This document shows positions 34,379 to 42,777 of a stretch of 64,000 nt of DNA, piece by piece; the stretch's first letter is position 1, and each line of letters begins with the position of its first letter. The DNA lies in assembly GCA_011250595.1 (NCBI GenBank), contig JAANMP010000011.1, positions 1-64,000 of the forward strand, read 5' to 3'. The notes under the pieces are model-generated. The model was not told the DNA's origin, searched no databases, and was given only the letters and a program-made list of their open reading frames with translations. This stretch comes from Bacillus sp. MM2020_1 (lineage in GTDB: Bacteria; Bacillota; Bacilli; Bacillales; Cytobacillaceae). Made by a program: the position numbers and the translations under genes.

Positions 34379-34602
34379 TATAATTTCACCACTTCAATCT
34401 GAACTGCTTCCCTGCGACGGATACCAACACACTGTCCGCACGATTCAATCATTACTGGCCCGCCAAATGGCATCACACACTTAACACATATCTCTGAGCC
34501 TTCTGTAATCCCTAAGTCAAGTAAACGTCTTTGTACCAAGTGACCAACTTGAGAAAGATTAATAATCTTCCCTTTCCCCCCTGCTTTTAACAATCCGAAC
34601 AT
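34378..34602 (-). CDS. feoA: Ferrous iron transport accessory protein FeoA
   Basis: A 74-residue SH3-like protein (RRLLDLGITEGSEICVKCVM, GGPVMIESCGQCVGIRRREA) that assists FeoB. It has three Cys in the second half, more than usual. AGGGTGATA precedes the ATG. First gene of the feo operon, behind a Fur box. Confidence 0.93.
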   Translation of the reverse strand: MFGLLKAGGKGKIINLSQVGHLVQRRLLDLGITEGSEICVKCVMPFGGPVMIESCGQCVGIRRREAVQIEVVKL

Positions 34603-34626
34603 TTATATCACCCTATCTACGTTAAT

Positions 34627-34641
34627 TGAGAATGATTATCT
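34627..34641. promoter_or_regulatory. Fur box upstream of feoA
   Basis: TGAGAATGATTATCT fits the 7-1-7 Fur consensus (TGATAATNATTATCA) closely. It lies 25 bases before feoA, so ferric uptake regulator control is expected. Confidence 0.75.
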
Positions 34642-34720
34642 TTCTATATCGTCATTTTAACACTTTTTTTCGGTAATAATCATAATAAATTTGTCAAAAG
34701 TTCGAAAAATATTAATAAAA

Positions 34721-34750
34721 AAAGAAAAGAGCGAGTGGACTCTTTTCTTT
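34721..34750. terminator. Terminator after thiT
   Basis: AAAGAAAAGAG / CTCTTTTCTTT stem with flanking T runs, just beyond the thiT stop on the minus strand. Confidence 0.8.
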
Positions 34751-34763
34751 TTAACTATTTTTA

Positions 34764-35351
34764 TTAATTTTTTTGTGTAAATAACCGCTTTGGAACCGCA
34801 CTAATTACAATGATTATGATGATTGCACTGATAATGAAGCTTGGCAGCATGTACGTGCCATTATATAGAAGCGAGTAAATAGCTACTGGTTGTCCCTTTG
34901 GCGCATATTCACCGAAGAACACAATTCCTGATAGGACATGACATAGGTATCTTAAAGCACTTCCCAAGAATGCTCCCATAACCACATAGGTCATCCACTT
35001 ACCGTTTTCGTGTTTAATTAATGAATTTTTCACAGGGGTGGCAAAAATACCTGCTAACCCTACGACTGAAAAAGCTACAAAATAATCGATAAACCCTTGA
35101 ATCAATGTATAGATTTGTGAGTATCCAAGGATAAATTGCAATAGCCCGAGTAAAAATCCGGTTAACATACCACCCTTTATTCCCCAACGATAAGCGATTA
35201 AGAAAATAGGAACCATAGCTATTGAAATAGATCCTCCCTGTGGCCATATTCTTAATGATAATATTCCAGCAACAAAATCCAATAAATAAGCCAGGGCTGC
35301 AAAAACTGCCACTTCAGCGATAAATAATGTATTACTTCTTCCTTTGTTCAA
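34764..35351 (-). CDS. thiT: Thiamine ECF transporter S component ThiT
   Basis: A 195-residue membrane protein with six helices, the substrate-binding S unit of an energy-coupling-factor transporter for thiamine. The family motif region RIWPQGGSISIAMVPIFLIA, and later ALRYLCHVLSGIVFFGEYAP, carries the aromatic residues that bind thiamine. Start is TTG at 35351, eight bases after AAGGGGG. Expression is set by the TPP riboswitch just upstream. The ECF energising module is not in this window. Confidence 0.93.
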   Translation of the reverse strand: MNKGRSNTLFIAEVAVFAALAYLLDFVAGILSLRIWPQGGSISIAMVPIFLIAYRWGIKGGMLTGFLLGLLQFILGYSQIYTLIQGFIDYFVAFSVVGLAGIFATPVKNSLIKHENGKWMTYVVMGAFLGSALRYLCHVLSGIVFFGEYAPKGQPVAIYSLLYNGTYMLPSFIISAIIIIIVISAVPKRLFTQKN

Positions 35352-35386
35352 CTCTATTTCCCCCTTTTATTTTGAACAAAATAAAA

Positions 35387-35425
35387 AAAGCAATGCACGA
35401 CGATAAGGATTGTCTGCATTGCTTT
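35387..35425 (-). terminator. Riboswitch expression-platform terminator
   Basis: AAAGCAATGCA / TGCATTGCTTT stem followed by seven T on the minus strand, between the TPP aptamer and thiT. Ligand binding would favour this terminator. Confidence 0.85.
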
Positions 35426-35437
35426 AATATCCGGCAA

Positions 35438-35534
35438 ACCACATCCCTACGCTAGTGTTAACTAACAGGTTCATAGGGTCAGAACTCAAGACGCTCACTC
35501 TCAGCCGCATAAAATGCAGCTCCCCCTGTGGAAA
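35438..35534 (-). ncRNA. TPP riboswitch (THI element)
   Basis: On the minus strand the conserved blocks occur in order: GGGGGAGCTGC, GCTGAGAGTGAGCG, GACCCTATGAACCTG and TAGCGTAGGGATGTGG. These are the pyrimidine- and pyrophosphate-sensing helices of the thiamine pyrophosphate aptamer. It precedes thiT and an intrinsic terminator, so high TPP should switch off thiamine uptake. Confidence 0.95.
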
Positions 35535-35672
35535 TATTCAATTGTTTCCATAAAAATATACTATTCTTTTATTGCTTTTTCAAGGAAAATAGAAAATAAA
35601 GAAGGAATTCTACACTATTCATCGAATTAACACTTAAAGCAGTTTTGTCAATTACATAGGGGGAAAAACGGC

Positions 35673-36827
35673 ATGTTCACGGAAAGCCAAACGGATTTAA
35701 TTGATTTTTTCGATCAAAACAAACAGAAACTGATACAAGAGTGGGAAAATGCCATTGTTATTACTAAAGCAGACCCATTTAAATTGAAGATTCAGGAAAA
35801 TGGAGCGGCCTTACTCGATGTCTTGCTTCATATGCATAAAATGACGAAACCAGAGCTTTTAGACATAATTGAAAAGCTTGCTATAGAAGTTTCACAAGAA
35901 AGAGTATTGGCTGATATTAACCTTGGAGATTTTGTATATAATGTGAATCTTGGCAGAACCGTTTTATACAGTTATCTAAGTAATGTTGGGCTTCCATGGT
36001 CTGATATGCAAGAAGCGGTAAACAAAATTAACTTTTGCTTCGATAAATTTTTATACTATGCTGTATCACATTACTCTGAAGCAAAAAACAAAATAATTGA
36101 GGAAAAAACGATGCACATCGATTCTACCCATCAGGATCGATTGACGCTACTTGGCCAAATGACATCAAGTTTTATCCATGAGTTTAGAAATCCACTAACA
36201 TCTGTTCAGGGATTTATCCAATTGCTTAAAGCCGATTATCCGAATATGAAATATTTAGATATCATTTCAAGTGAGTTGGATCAACTTAATTTCCGTATTT
36301 CGCAATTTTTACTTTTATCAAAAAAAGAGTTAATTGGGAAGGAAAAGGATTACTTCAATTTAAATACGCTAATTGATGAAGTTTTAAATTTTCTCTACCC
36401 CAGCATCCTCGATGGAAAAGTAAAAATAAAAAAGGAATTAAGTGAAGAGATTACTTTAAATGGGTATGCAGATGAAATCCGGCAAGTATTTATTAATATT
36501 ATTTTTAATGCAATTGATGTCCTAAATCATGATGAGAATCCAAATCCAACAATCGAAATCTTTAGTTGTCTTGATAATCAGTCGATCAAAATCAATATTT
36601 CTAATAACGGTCCTGTCATTCCAACGGAATTAAGAAAAACCATTTTCGAACCATTCTTCACAACCAAAAAACTGGGGACAGGTCTTGGTTTGTTTGTATG
36701 TAAAGAGATTATTGAAAAACATAAGGGGGTTTTAGAGTGTGAATCATCCCCGGATAAAACAACATTTTCCATTCTATTACCTGTCGCCCCAGTTATTCCG
36801 AAGAATCTTGAACAAGAAATTTTATAG
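35673..36827 (+). CDS. Soluble sensor histidine kinase, orphan, sporulation-kinase-like
   Basis: A 384-residue kinase without membrane helices. Residues 1-145 resemble the HisK_N / RsbR-type globin-like sensor domain found in Bacillus sporulation kinases (DLIDFFDQNKQKLIQEWENA). The HisKA H-box is FIHEFRNPLTSVQGF (His about residue 172), followed by the N box (FINIIFNAIDVL) and G boxes (FFTTKKLGTGLGLFVCKEII). No response regulator gene is adjacent, which fits a phosphorelay kinase feeding Spo0F. GGGGGAAA ribosome binding site upstream. The signal sensed is unknown. Confidence 0.82.
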   Translation: MFTESQTDLIDFFDQNKQKLIQEWENAIVITKADPFKLKIQENGAALLDVLLHMHKMTKPELLDIIEKLAIEVSQERVLADINLGDFVYNVNLGRTVLYSYLSNVGLPWSDMQEAVNKINFCFDKFLYYAVSHYSEAKNKIIEEKTMHIDSTHQDRLTLLGQMTSSFIHEFRNPLTSVQGFIQLLKADYPNMKYLDIISSELDQLNFRISQFLLLSKKELIGKEKDYFNLNTLIDEVLNFLYPSILDGKVKIKKELSEEITLNGYADEIRQVFINIIFNAIDVLNHDENPNPTIEIFSCLDNQSIKINISNNGPVIPTELRKTIFEPFFTTKKLGTGLGLFVCKEIIEKHKGVLECESSPDKTTFSILLPVAPVIPKNLEQEIL

Positions 36828-36838
36828 TTCTTTTGACC

Positions 36839-36866
36839 AATCCCACTTTAATCAAGCTGGGATTTT
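36839..36866 (+). terminator. Terminator of the kinase gene
   Basis: ATCCCAC...GCTGGGAT stem (ATCCCA/TGGGAT core) followed by TTTTTTTA. Confidence 0.75.
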
Positions 36867-36948
36867 TTTATTTCTCATCGATAAATCTTCCACAAGGGTC
36901 CTATCGTGCATATGATGAACTAAAAATTTTTATCGGGAGATTAGACTA

Positions 36949-37503
36949 ATGTTTACATTAAAGGTAGATAATCAAATTGAACTGCAGTTATTCCAGCAAC
37001 ATCACGCCTTGAAGTTATATCAACTGGTTGAGGAGAATCGTGAACATTTACGCGAATGGATGCCCTGGGTGGATAGCATGAATTCCCCCTATCAGTTTGA
37101 ATCGATTATTCCGATTTGGCTCTCCCAATTCGCGGAGAATAACGGATTAAACGTGGGGATTCTCTATAATGGAGAACTGGTAGGCTCGATCGGATTACAT
37201 CAAATTGATTGGCATAACCGAATGGCAAATATCGGCTATTATCTATCCAAAAACGCAGAAGGTCATGGGATCATGACTCGTACCGTCCAATCTTTGCTAA
37301 ACTATACCTTTTTCACCTTAGGATTAAACCGTGTAGAAATTCGTTGTGGTGTAAAAAACAAAAAAAGCCGTGCGATTCCTGAAAGACTCGGATTTGTTAA
37401 GGAAGGAATCATTAGGGACGGAGAACAATTATATGGAAACTTTCATGATCTCTTTGTTTATGGAATGCTTGCCAGTGAGTGGAAAAAAAGAGTTCCTTAT
37501 TAG
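36949..37503 (+). CDS. GNAT acetyltransferase, RimL/YdaF-like
   Basis: A 184-residue N-acetyltransferase with the RimJ/RimL pattern: N-terminal LREWMPWVD, LVGSIGLHQIDWHNRMANIG, GYYLSKNAEGHGIMTRTVQS (acetyl-CoA loop) and NRVEIRCGVKNKKSRAIPER. Closest remembered relatives are YdaF/RimL ribosomal-protein acetyltransferases. CGGGAGA precedes the ATG. Protein substrate is inferred only by family. Confidence 0.87.
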   Translation: MFTLKVDNQIELQLFQQHHALKLYQLVEENREHLREWMPWVDSMNSPYQFESIIPIWLSQFAENNGLNVGILYNGELVGSIGLHQIDWHNRMANIGYYLSKNAEGHGIMTRTVQSLLNYTFFTLGLNRVEIRCGVKNKKSRAIPERLGFVKEGIIRDGEQLYGNFHDLFVYGMLASEWKKRVPY

Positions 37504-37531
37504 AATTTCTTTTGCCCATGTTCAATTAATG

Positions 37532-37556
37532 CTGCCTAATAGGCAGTCTTTTTTAT
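37532..37556 (+). terminator. Terminator of the acetyltransferase gene
   Basis: CTGCCT / AGGCAG stem with short loop and TCTTTTTTA run. Confidence 0.75.
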
Positions 37557-37613
37557 GTGGTGATTTGCTAATAGAATTTTTTTTTGAAATAATGGGTTCA
37601 GTACAACGTAAGT

Positions 37614-37633
37614 GAGGTGGCATACCTTACCTC
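37614..37633 (+). promoter_or_regulatory. Leader hairpin before the first MpfA-like gene
   Basis: GAGGT, ten bases, ACCTC can pair, and the left arm holds a Shine-Dalgarno-like AGGTGG. A matching hairpin occurs before the paralogue at 39270. Function not known; control of translation is a possibility. Confidence 0.35.
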
Positions 37634-37647
37634 TAGTAAGGTGATAG

Positions 37648-38976
37648 ATGATTTGGATGAATGTAATAATAATTGTTATCTTGATAGCCTTTACCGCACT
37701 TTTTGTCGCTTCTGAATTTGCGATGGTAAAGGTTCGAACAACGAGAATTGATCAATTACTATCAGAAGGAAATCCAAAAGCAGAAGCAGCTAAGAAAGTC
37801 ATTTCGAATTTGGATGGATATTTATCAGCTACACAGGTTGGAATAACAATTATCTCCTTGATTTTAGGATGGCTGGGTGAGCCCACGATTCGAGAGCTGC
37901 TAAATCCCATTTTTCAATGGATTCAATTACCTTTATCTTTAAAGCACATTATCTCGTTTATAATTGCTTTTATTGTCATAACTTATTTCCATGTAGTCAT
38001 TGGAGAATTATCACCAAAAACGATTGCGATTCAAAAAGCAGAAGAAATTCTTTTGTTTTTTGCTCGACCGTTAATCCTATTTCATAAGTTGATGTATCCT
38101 TTTATTTGGATTCTTAATCATTCGGCCCGTTTTGTAACTGGACTTTTCGGAATCCAACCAGCATCTGAGCATGATATGGTCCTCTCGGAAGAAGAACTGC
38201 GGTTAATTCTCTCGCAAAGCTATGAAAGTGGGGAAATAAATCAATCTGAATACCGTTATATGAACCGAATTTTTGAATTTGATAATCGGATTGCGAAAGA
38301 AATTATGGTTCCGAGAACTGAGCTTATTACTCTTTCTAGGGATGCCGCAATGGAAGAAATTATTGAAATCGTCAAGGAAGAAAAATACACTAGATATCCC
38401 CTAATTGACGGTGACAAAGATAATATTTTGGGGGTAGTTAATATTAAAGAGGTCTTAACCGATTGTATCCAGCAAAAATGTACTGGCGAACGACCGCTTA
38501 TCCCCTATCTAAAGCCAGTCATCCATGTCATTGAAACCATACCGATTCAGGAACTTCTTGTTAAACTGCAAAAAAACCGTTCACACATGGCTGTTTTATC
38601 TGATGAATATGGAGGGACGGCAGGTATTGTCACCGTCGAAGATATTCTTGAAGAAATTGTTGGTGAAATACGAGATGAATTTGATTTAGATGAACTTCCG
38701 CTTGTTCAGAAGAAAGCAGATGGACATTTTATCTTGGATGGAAAAGTACTGATTAGCGAAGTAAATGACCTCCTCGGGACCACACTTGATGAAGAGGATG
38801 TTGATACGATCGGAGGCTGGTTTTTAACTCAAAAGTTTGATGTACATAAAGGAGATTTCATTGAAAACGACGGATTTGTATTTAAAATTAATGAGATAGA
38901 AGGTCACCATATTCTGTATATTGAAGTACACAAACTAGAAAACGACCAAGAAATGGCGGAGCCGGCTCCTGAATAG
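37648..38976 (+). CDS. MpfA/CNNM-type magnesium exporter 1 (hemolysin C family)
   Basis: A 442-residue membrane protein: DUF21/CNNM transmembrane domain with four helices (about 1-185, including [15 protein letters not shown] and [19 protein letters not shown]), two CBS domains (about 205-335, [41 protein letters not shown]) and a CorC/HlyC C-terminal domain (about 350-430, [12 protein letters not shown]). In B. subtilis MpfA (YhdP) of this type exports Mg2+. Start ATG 37648 behind AAGGTG. A close paralogue follows 293 bases downstream. Confidence 0.88.
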   Translation: MIWMNVIIIVILIAFTALFVASEFAMVKVRTTRIDQLLSEGNPKAEAAKKVISNLDGYLSATQVGITIISLILGWLGEPTIRELLNPIFQWIQLPLSLKHIISFIIAFIVITYFHVVIGELSPKTIAIQKAEEILLFFARPLILFHKLMYPFIWILNHSARFVTGLFGIQPASEHDMVLSEEELRLILSQSYESGEINQSEYRYMNRIFEFDNRIAKEIMVPRTELITLSRDAAMEEIIEIVKEEKYTRYPLIDGDKDNILGVVNIKEVLTDCIQQKCTGERPLIPYLKPVIHVIETIPIQELLVKLQKNRSHMAVLSDEYGGTAGIVTVEDILEEIVGEIRDEFDLDELPLVQKKADGHFILDGKVLISEVNDLLGTTLDEEDVDTIGGWFLTQKFDVHKGDFIENDGFVFKINEIEGHHILYIEVHKLENDQEMAEPAPE

Positions 38977-39085
38977 GAGCTGGAATTTATTTCGTATAAT
39001 TTTTGTAATATTTCGTCATTAATGTTCATATTCACTTTGTTTTCCCATAAAATATAGTTATCAACCAATATACTAACCAGAACGT

Positions 39086-39114
39086 TTGACTGTACAGTTC
39101 AAATTCTTTATAAT
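39086..39114 (+). promoter_or_regulatory. Sigma-A promoter of the second MpfA-like gene
   Basis: TTGACT, 17 bases, TATAAT: almost consensus. It produces a leader of about 150 bases before the gene, containing a mini-ORF and a hairpin. Confidence 0.7.
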
Positions 39115-39148
39115 TATTGTTAATTTACAAAATTGTCGAGGTGGTATA

Positions 39149-39169
39149 ATGACCATTAGACGAGATTAG
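39149..39169 (+). CDS. Six-codon mini-ORF in the leader (MTIRRD)
   Basis: ATG ACC ATT AGA CGA GAT TAG, preceded by GAGGTGG four bases upstream. It sits between the strong promoter and the second MpfA-like gene. Could be a leader peptide; could also be chance. Confidence 0.3.
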   Translation: MTIRRD

Positions 39170-39225
39170 AAGAAAGCTAGATATGAGTTGATTGTATTAC
39201 GAGTTGATTTTTTTTATCAAACTGG

Positions 39226-39242
39226 GAGGTGACTCCTTACCT
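39226..39242 (+). promoter_or_regulatory. Leader hairpin before the second MpfA-like gene
   Basis: GAGGTGACTCCTTACCT shares the arms and loop pattern of the hairpin at 37614..37633 (GAGGTGGCATACCTTACCTC). The left arm again contains a strong Shine-Dalgarno-like sequence. Confidence 0.35.
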
Positions 39243-39269
39243 GTCTAAAAACGGGATAAGGGAACTTAT

Positions 39270-40622
39270 TTGGACATATTTAACTTGGTTATTATAGCCA
39301 TTTTAATTGCATTAACTGCTTTTTTTGTAGCTTCAGAATTTGCTATTATCAGAGTAAGAGGTTCACGAATTGATCAGTTAATTGAAGAAGGAAATTCGAG
39401 TGCTGTGACTGCTAAAAGAGTAATTTCAAACTTAGATGAATATCTTTCTGCCTGTCAGTTAGGAATTACCATTACTGCCCTTGGATTAGGTTGGCTTGGT
39501 GAATCGACATTTGAAAAGATACTCCACCCTATTTTTAAAAGCCTGCATATTCCTGAAAGTTTTAACCAAATATTGTCTGTGGGGTTAGCTTTTGCCGCGA
39601 TTACATTTTTACATGTAGTTATAGGTGAACTTGCACCTAAAACCTTGGCAATCCAGAAAGCAGAATGGATTACCCTGATGATGTCACGTCCGCTCATCCT
39701 TTTTTATAAGATTATGTTTCCTGTAATTTGGCTGCTTAATGGGTCTGCACGAATTACCACAAGATTTTTTGGGCTTAAGCCTGTTTCAGAAAACGAAATT
39801 GCCCATACAGAGGAAGAGCTCCGAATTATCCTTTCTGAAAGCTATAAAAGTGGTGAAATTAACCAATCAGAGTTTAAGTATGTAAATAAAATTTTTGAAT
39901 TTGATAACCGTATTGCCAAAGAAGTAATGGTCCCAAGAACGGAAATCGTTTCGTTGTCCAAGGATGATACATTAGAGACTTTTCTTCAGGTGTTACGCGA
40001 AGAAAAATTCACACGATATCCGATTATTGATGGTGATAAGGACCATATCATTGGGCTTATTAATATAAAAGAAGTGATGACCGATTTAATTGGTAATGAG
40101 AAACTAGCCGAACGGACCTTAGAAAACTATACACGACCAATTATTAGAGTAATAGAAACGATTCCTATCCATGACTTATTAGTGAAAATGCAAAAAGACC
40201 GTGTCCATATGGCGATATTAATGGATGAATATGGCGGTACTTCAGGGCTTGTTACTGTAGAAGATATCTTGGAAGAGATTGTTGGGGAAATTCGGGACGA
40301 ATTCGATATGGATGAAATTCCAGAGATACGTAAAATGAAGGAAAACCACTATATTATCGACTCTAAAGTATTAGTTAGTGAGGTCAATGATTTATTGGGA
40401 GTAGAGATTGACGATGAAGATGTGGATACGATTGGCGGTTGGATACTGACCGAAAATTACGAAGCAAAAGAAGGAGACATCCTGCTTCATGACACCTATT
40501 CCTTTAAAATCCTCGATATGGAAGAGCACCATATTAAATATATTGAGGTCATGAAAAATGCCAATAATGGTGAGGCAACTAGCCAACAAGTTTCAATACC
40601 CAATTCCGAAGTGCTATCTTAA
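39270..40622 (+). CDS. MpfA/CNNM-type magnesium exporter 2 (hemolysin C family)
   Basis: A 450-residue paralogue of the preceding exporter with the same order of domains: CNNM membrane part (TAFFVASEFAIIRVRGSR, SACQLGITITALGLGWLGES), paired CBS (MVPRTEIVSL, KFTRYPIIDGD, HMAILMDEYGGTSGLVTVED) and CorC/HlyC tail ([11 protein letters not shown]). The two copies are similar throughout and B. subtilis likewise has YhdP and YhdT close together. Start is TTG at 39270, eight bases after AAGGGA. Own near-consensus promoter. Likely role: Mg2+ export; metal not proven. Confidence 0.88.
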   Translation: MDIFNLVIIAILIALTAFFVASEFAIIRVRGSRIDQLIEEGNSSAVTAKRVISNLDEYLSACQLGITITALGLGWLGESTFEKILHPIFKSLHIPESFNQILSVGLAFAAITFLHVVIGELAPKTLAIQKAEWITLMMSRPLILFYKIMFPVIWLLNGSARITTRFFGLKPVSENEIAHTEEELRIILSESYKSGEINQSEFKYVNKIFEFDNRIAKEVMVPRTEIVSLSKDDTLETFLQVLREEKFTRYPIIDGDKDHIIGLINIKEVMTDLIGNEKLAERTLENYTRPIIRVIETIPIHDLLVKMQKDRVHMAILMDEYGGTSGLVTVEDILEEIVGEIRDEFDMDEIPEIRKMKENHYIIDSKVLVSEVNDLLGVEIDDEDVDTIGGWILTENYEAKEGDILLHDTYSFKILDMEEHHIKYIEVMKNANNGEATSQQVSIPNSEVLS

Positions 40623-40632
40623 AATGTTCTAA

Positions 40633-40662
40633 AAACAGATCGATTTTCGGTCTGTTTTTTTG
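40633..40662 (+). terminator. Terminator of the second MpfA-like gene
   Basis: ACAGATCG / CGGTCTGT-type stem (one G-T) followed by seven T. Confidence 0.85.
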
Positions 40663-40680
40663 TGGAGAAAATAAATAGTA

Positions 40681-40714
40681 AAAAAGATCAGATTATCTTT
40701 ATCTGATCTTTTTT
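40681..40714 (-). terminator. Terminator of the coiled-coil protein gene
   Basis: AAAAAGATCAGATA / TATCTGATCTTTTT stem, located after the minus-strand coiled-coil gene; T runs on both sides. Confidence 0.8.
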
Positions 40715-40728
40715 ACTATTTCGAGGAA

Positions 40729-41028
40729 TTATTCTTTTGTTTTAATAATTATTATTTCCTCTTCGACTTTTGCAATTTTAACTAAATGCGAATCAAGACG
40801 TCGGTTCATATGTTGTATTTCACTTTTGTGAGAATCTTCAATCCGTTGAAGTGAATCTTTAATATCGGAAAGGTCGATTTGGTTTACTTCTACACGATGT
40901 TCAATGCTATCCATTTTTTCCAGCCTGGATAATCTTTTTTCAATATTATCTAACGTTTCATTAAATGTCTGAATTAAACTTTTAATATCATTGTCATATT
41001 CTGTTAACTTATCGAACTCCTTCACCAT
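40729..41028 (-). CDS. Small coiled-coil protein, unknown
   Basis: A 99-residue soluble protein that is almost entirely heptad-like helix (SLIQTFNETLDNIEKRLSRL, IDLSDIKDSLQRIEDSHKSE). No domain recognised. The ATG at 41028 follows AAAGGGGG at eight to nine bases; the ten residues before it in the open frame are unlikely. Oligomerisation or an adaptor role is the only reasonable inference. Confidence 0.65.
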   Translation of the reverse strand: MVKEFDKLTEYDNDIKSLIQTFNETLDNIEKRLSRLEKMDSIEHRVEVNQIDLSDIKDSLQRIEDSHKSEIQHMNRRLDSHLVKIAKVEEEIIIIKTKE

Positions 41029-41124
41029 TTGTAAAACCCCCTTTTTGCTTGCTTTCATCTTAACATTATTTTCATTATATATATGTTACAATATCAGCAA
41101 CACTGGTCCGATCGGAAAGAATCA

Positions 41125-41382
41125 CTAACTTTTCCAAACTCTTAATACATATCCGCCACATCCACACTGATCAATGAATTTAATCTTAACCTTTTCAGGA
41201 TACAGCTCCTCAATTAGCGGCTGTAGATAGTCAACAGGATTTCCAAACGTTTCAGCTGTTACCAGATTTACAAAACACCCCTTTTTCGTTTCTTCCACCG
41301 CCAATAGTGCATCTTTAATAATTAGGTCAATATTTAGTTCGTATTCATCATGCTCTAAATCCTTCGTCCAATCTTTATCCAT
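41125..41382 (-). CDS. CGCGG-motif small protein (putative radical-SAM-modified RiPP family)
   Basis: An 85-residue acidic protein ending ...IDQCGCGGYVLRVWKS. The C-terminal CGCGG motif and the body (KGCFVNLVTAETFGNPVDYL) match, from memory, a Bacillaceae family annotated as CGCGG-type precursor thought to be modified by a radical SAM/SPASM enzyme. No radical SAM gene is present in this window. The ATG at 41382 is five bases after GGAGG, so that start is chosen over one four codons upstream. Modification is inference; a metal-binding or redox role for the Cys pair is the alternative. Confidence 0.6.
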   Translation of the reverse strand: MDKDWTKDLEHDEYELNIDLIIKDALLAVEETKKGCFVNLVTAETFGNPVDYLQPLIEELYPEKVKIKFIDQCGCGGYVLRVWKS

Positions 41383-41671
41383 ATAATCCTCCATAATAGA
41401 AATATTTATTAGTTATATTTATTAAAACCGTTTTTGAAAAATATGTAGTGATTCAATGCATAAAAGTGAACGTTTTAAGGAAAAAATTTGAACATTTTAT
41501 AAAATTATAATATTTGATGACAGCCCGTGAATAATGTCACATGCAAAACTTCTTAAAAGTTATACTCTTCCAATATAGAGAAATGGTAAATAGTAATTAT
41601 CTAGCTGTAATCTTAACACCCATTTCTTACTTATGAATCATTACCTAAACGGAAAAGGTTGGTGCATTTAG

Positions 41672-41983
41672 ATGTTCATTTCAATCGACGAAAGAGCTGC
41701 CTCATGGTTCACAAGAGAATTCGAATTTAATAAGCCTTTTAGTATTCGGATGTTTCCTCAATATGCGGGTTTTGGAAATAAGCACAAAGGATATAGTCTT
41801 GCCCTTTCAGCTGAAAAACCTGCCAATGTTGGTTATACAAATGTTGTAAATGGAATTACCTTCTTTGTCGAAGTCAATGATGTTTGGTTTTTCGAAGATA
41901 CAGAAACTTGCTTAACGATTGATAATGACTCAGAAGAACTATTGGTCCAATATAATGAACTTGCAAGTGCTGCCGTATCTTAA
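41672..41983 (+). CDS. HesB/YneR-like protein without the cluster cysteines
   Basis: A 103-residue protein of the HesB/IscA-like fold as in YneR: MFISIDERAASWFTREFEF, MFPQYAGFGNKHKGYSLAL, GITFFVEVNDVWFFED. Unlike IscA it has only one Cys and no C-terminal CxC, so it should not carry an iron-sulfur cluster by the usual ligands; this is normal in the YneR branch. The ribosome binding site (AAAAGG) is weak and distant. Function unknown. Confidence 0.75.
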   Translation: MFISIDERAASWFTREFEFNKPFSIRMFPQYAGFGNKHKGYSLALSAEKPANVGYTNVVNGITFFVEVNDVWFFEDTETCLTIDNDSEELLVQYNELASAAVS

Positions 41984-42016
41984 AATCAGATAGTTACTAA
42001 CTAATTTAAAGTATAA

Positions 42017-42052
42017 AAAAACAAGCCAACAATGTACATTTGGCTTGTTTTT
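42017..42052. terminator. Bidirectional terminator, HesB-like and lipoprotein genes
   Basis: AACAAGCCAA / TTGGCTTGTT stem, 9-base loop, T runs at both edges, between convergent genes. Confidence 0.85.
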
Positions 42053-42061
42053 TAAGTTTCA

Positions 42062-42592
42062 TTAGTTTACCTGCTTATCTAGGCTTGGCGCTAGTAATTT
42101 TTCACTTTCAAATACTTTCCCAAGTTTTTCTTCAGCTTGTGTTAAGCTAGCTGATGCTGCATCAAGGTTAGGAACATCTTTTTTCAATTCATCAGCTTTG
42201 ATTTGGTAGGAAGCGGCATAATCCTTAATAGCTGACTCAAGGTCTGCTTTTTTATCCTTTAATTCCGCAGGCACTTGATAATTATTTAATTCTGCAGCAA
42301 CAGCTGCTGCTGCTTCACTCGCTTTAACACGGTCTTCAGCAGTTGGCAATTCCTCAGGCTTTGCATCTTCCTTTGTAGCCTTTGCTACATAAGTATTTAA
42401 ATCTACATCTACAGCATTAATTTTATCTCCAAGATCCATATAAAATTTAACTAATTCCTTTTTTATATCCACTTTGGGTGCTGCTTCTTCCTTATTTTCC
42501 TTCTTATCTGTTTTTGCTTCATTATTGCTGGAACATGCAGTTAGACCAATTGCCAAGGCTAGTGAAAATAATAACACAAAAAACTTTTTCAT
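42062..42592 (-). CDS. Extracytoplasmic lipoprotein, unknown
   Basis: A 176-residue lipoprotein: signal peptide MKKFFVLLFSLALAIGLTAC with lipobox LTAC, then a Lys/Glu linker (NNEAKTDKKENKEE) and a helical Ala/Lys-rich domain. It looks like the small uncharacterised cell-wall-associated lipoproteins of Bacillus. AGGGGG precedes the ATG. It is divergent from the orphan ATP-synthase-like operon, 273 bases away; any shared role is speculative. Confidence 0.75.
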   Translation of the reverse strand: MKKFFVLLFSLALAIGLTACSSNNEAKTDKKENKEEAAPKVDIKKELVKFYMDLGDKINAVDVDLNTYVAKATKEDAKPEELPTAEDRVKASEAAAAVAAELNNYQVPAELKDKKADLESAIKDYAASYQIKADELKKDVPNLDAASASLTQAEEKLGKVFESEKLLAPSLDKQVN

Positions 42593-42759
42593 TTTTAATC
42601 CCCCTAATTCTCTATTTAATAAACCTTGTATATTTTACAACAAAAATTTAAACGAGAAAAGTATAAAAGTTTTACAAAATATTTTTAAAATTCTCCATTA
42701 AACAACTTACATATCTTTCCAACACTACCTAGCTAAACATTCAGAAAATTAGGAATAAA

Positions 42760-42777
42760 TTGTGAACTGCGTTACAA
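42760..42777. promoter_or_regulatory. Rex/Fnr-like palindrome over the orphan Fo promoter
   Basis: TTGTGAACTGCGTTACAA: matches 12 of 14 defined positions of the redox-repressor Rex site (TTGTGAA-N4-TTCACAA) and, read as TGTGA-N6-TTACA, is one base from the Bacillus Fnr box (TGTGA-N6-TCACA). It extends to AATTGT/ACAATT on the outside and overlaps the -35 of the promoter at 42771, so a repressor reading (Rex) fits position better than Fnr activation. Confidence 0.5.

Noticed and set aside
38955..38985. Hairpin CCGGCTCCT/AGGAGCTGG at the end of the first MpfA-like gene as a terminator.
   Set aside because: No T run follows; the stem overlaps the stop codon and may be only an mRNA end structure.
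42761..42776. Class II Fnr activation site reading of the palindrome.
   Set aside because: The centre lies about 38 bases before the expected transcription start rather than 41.5, so a repressor site such as Rex is favoured, though Fnr is not excluded.
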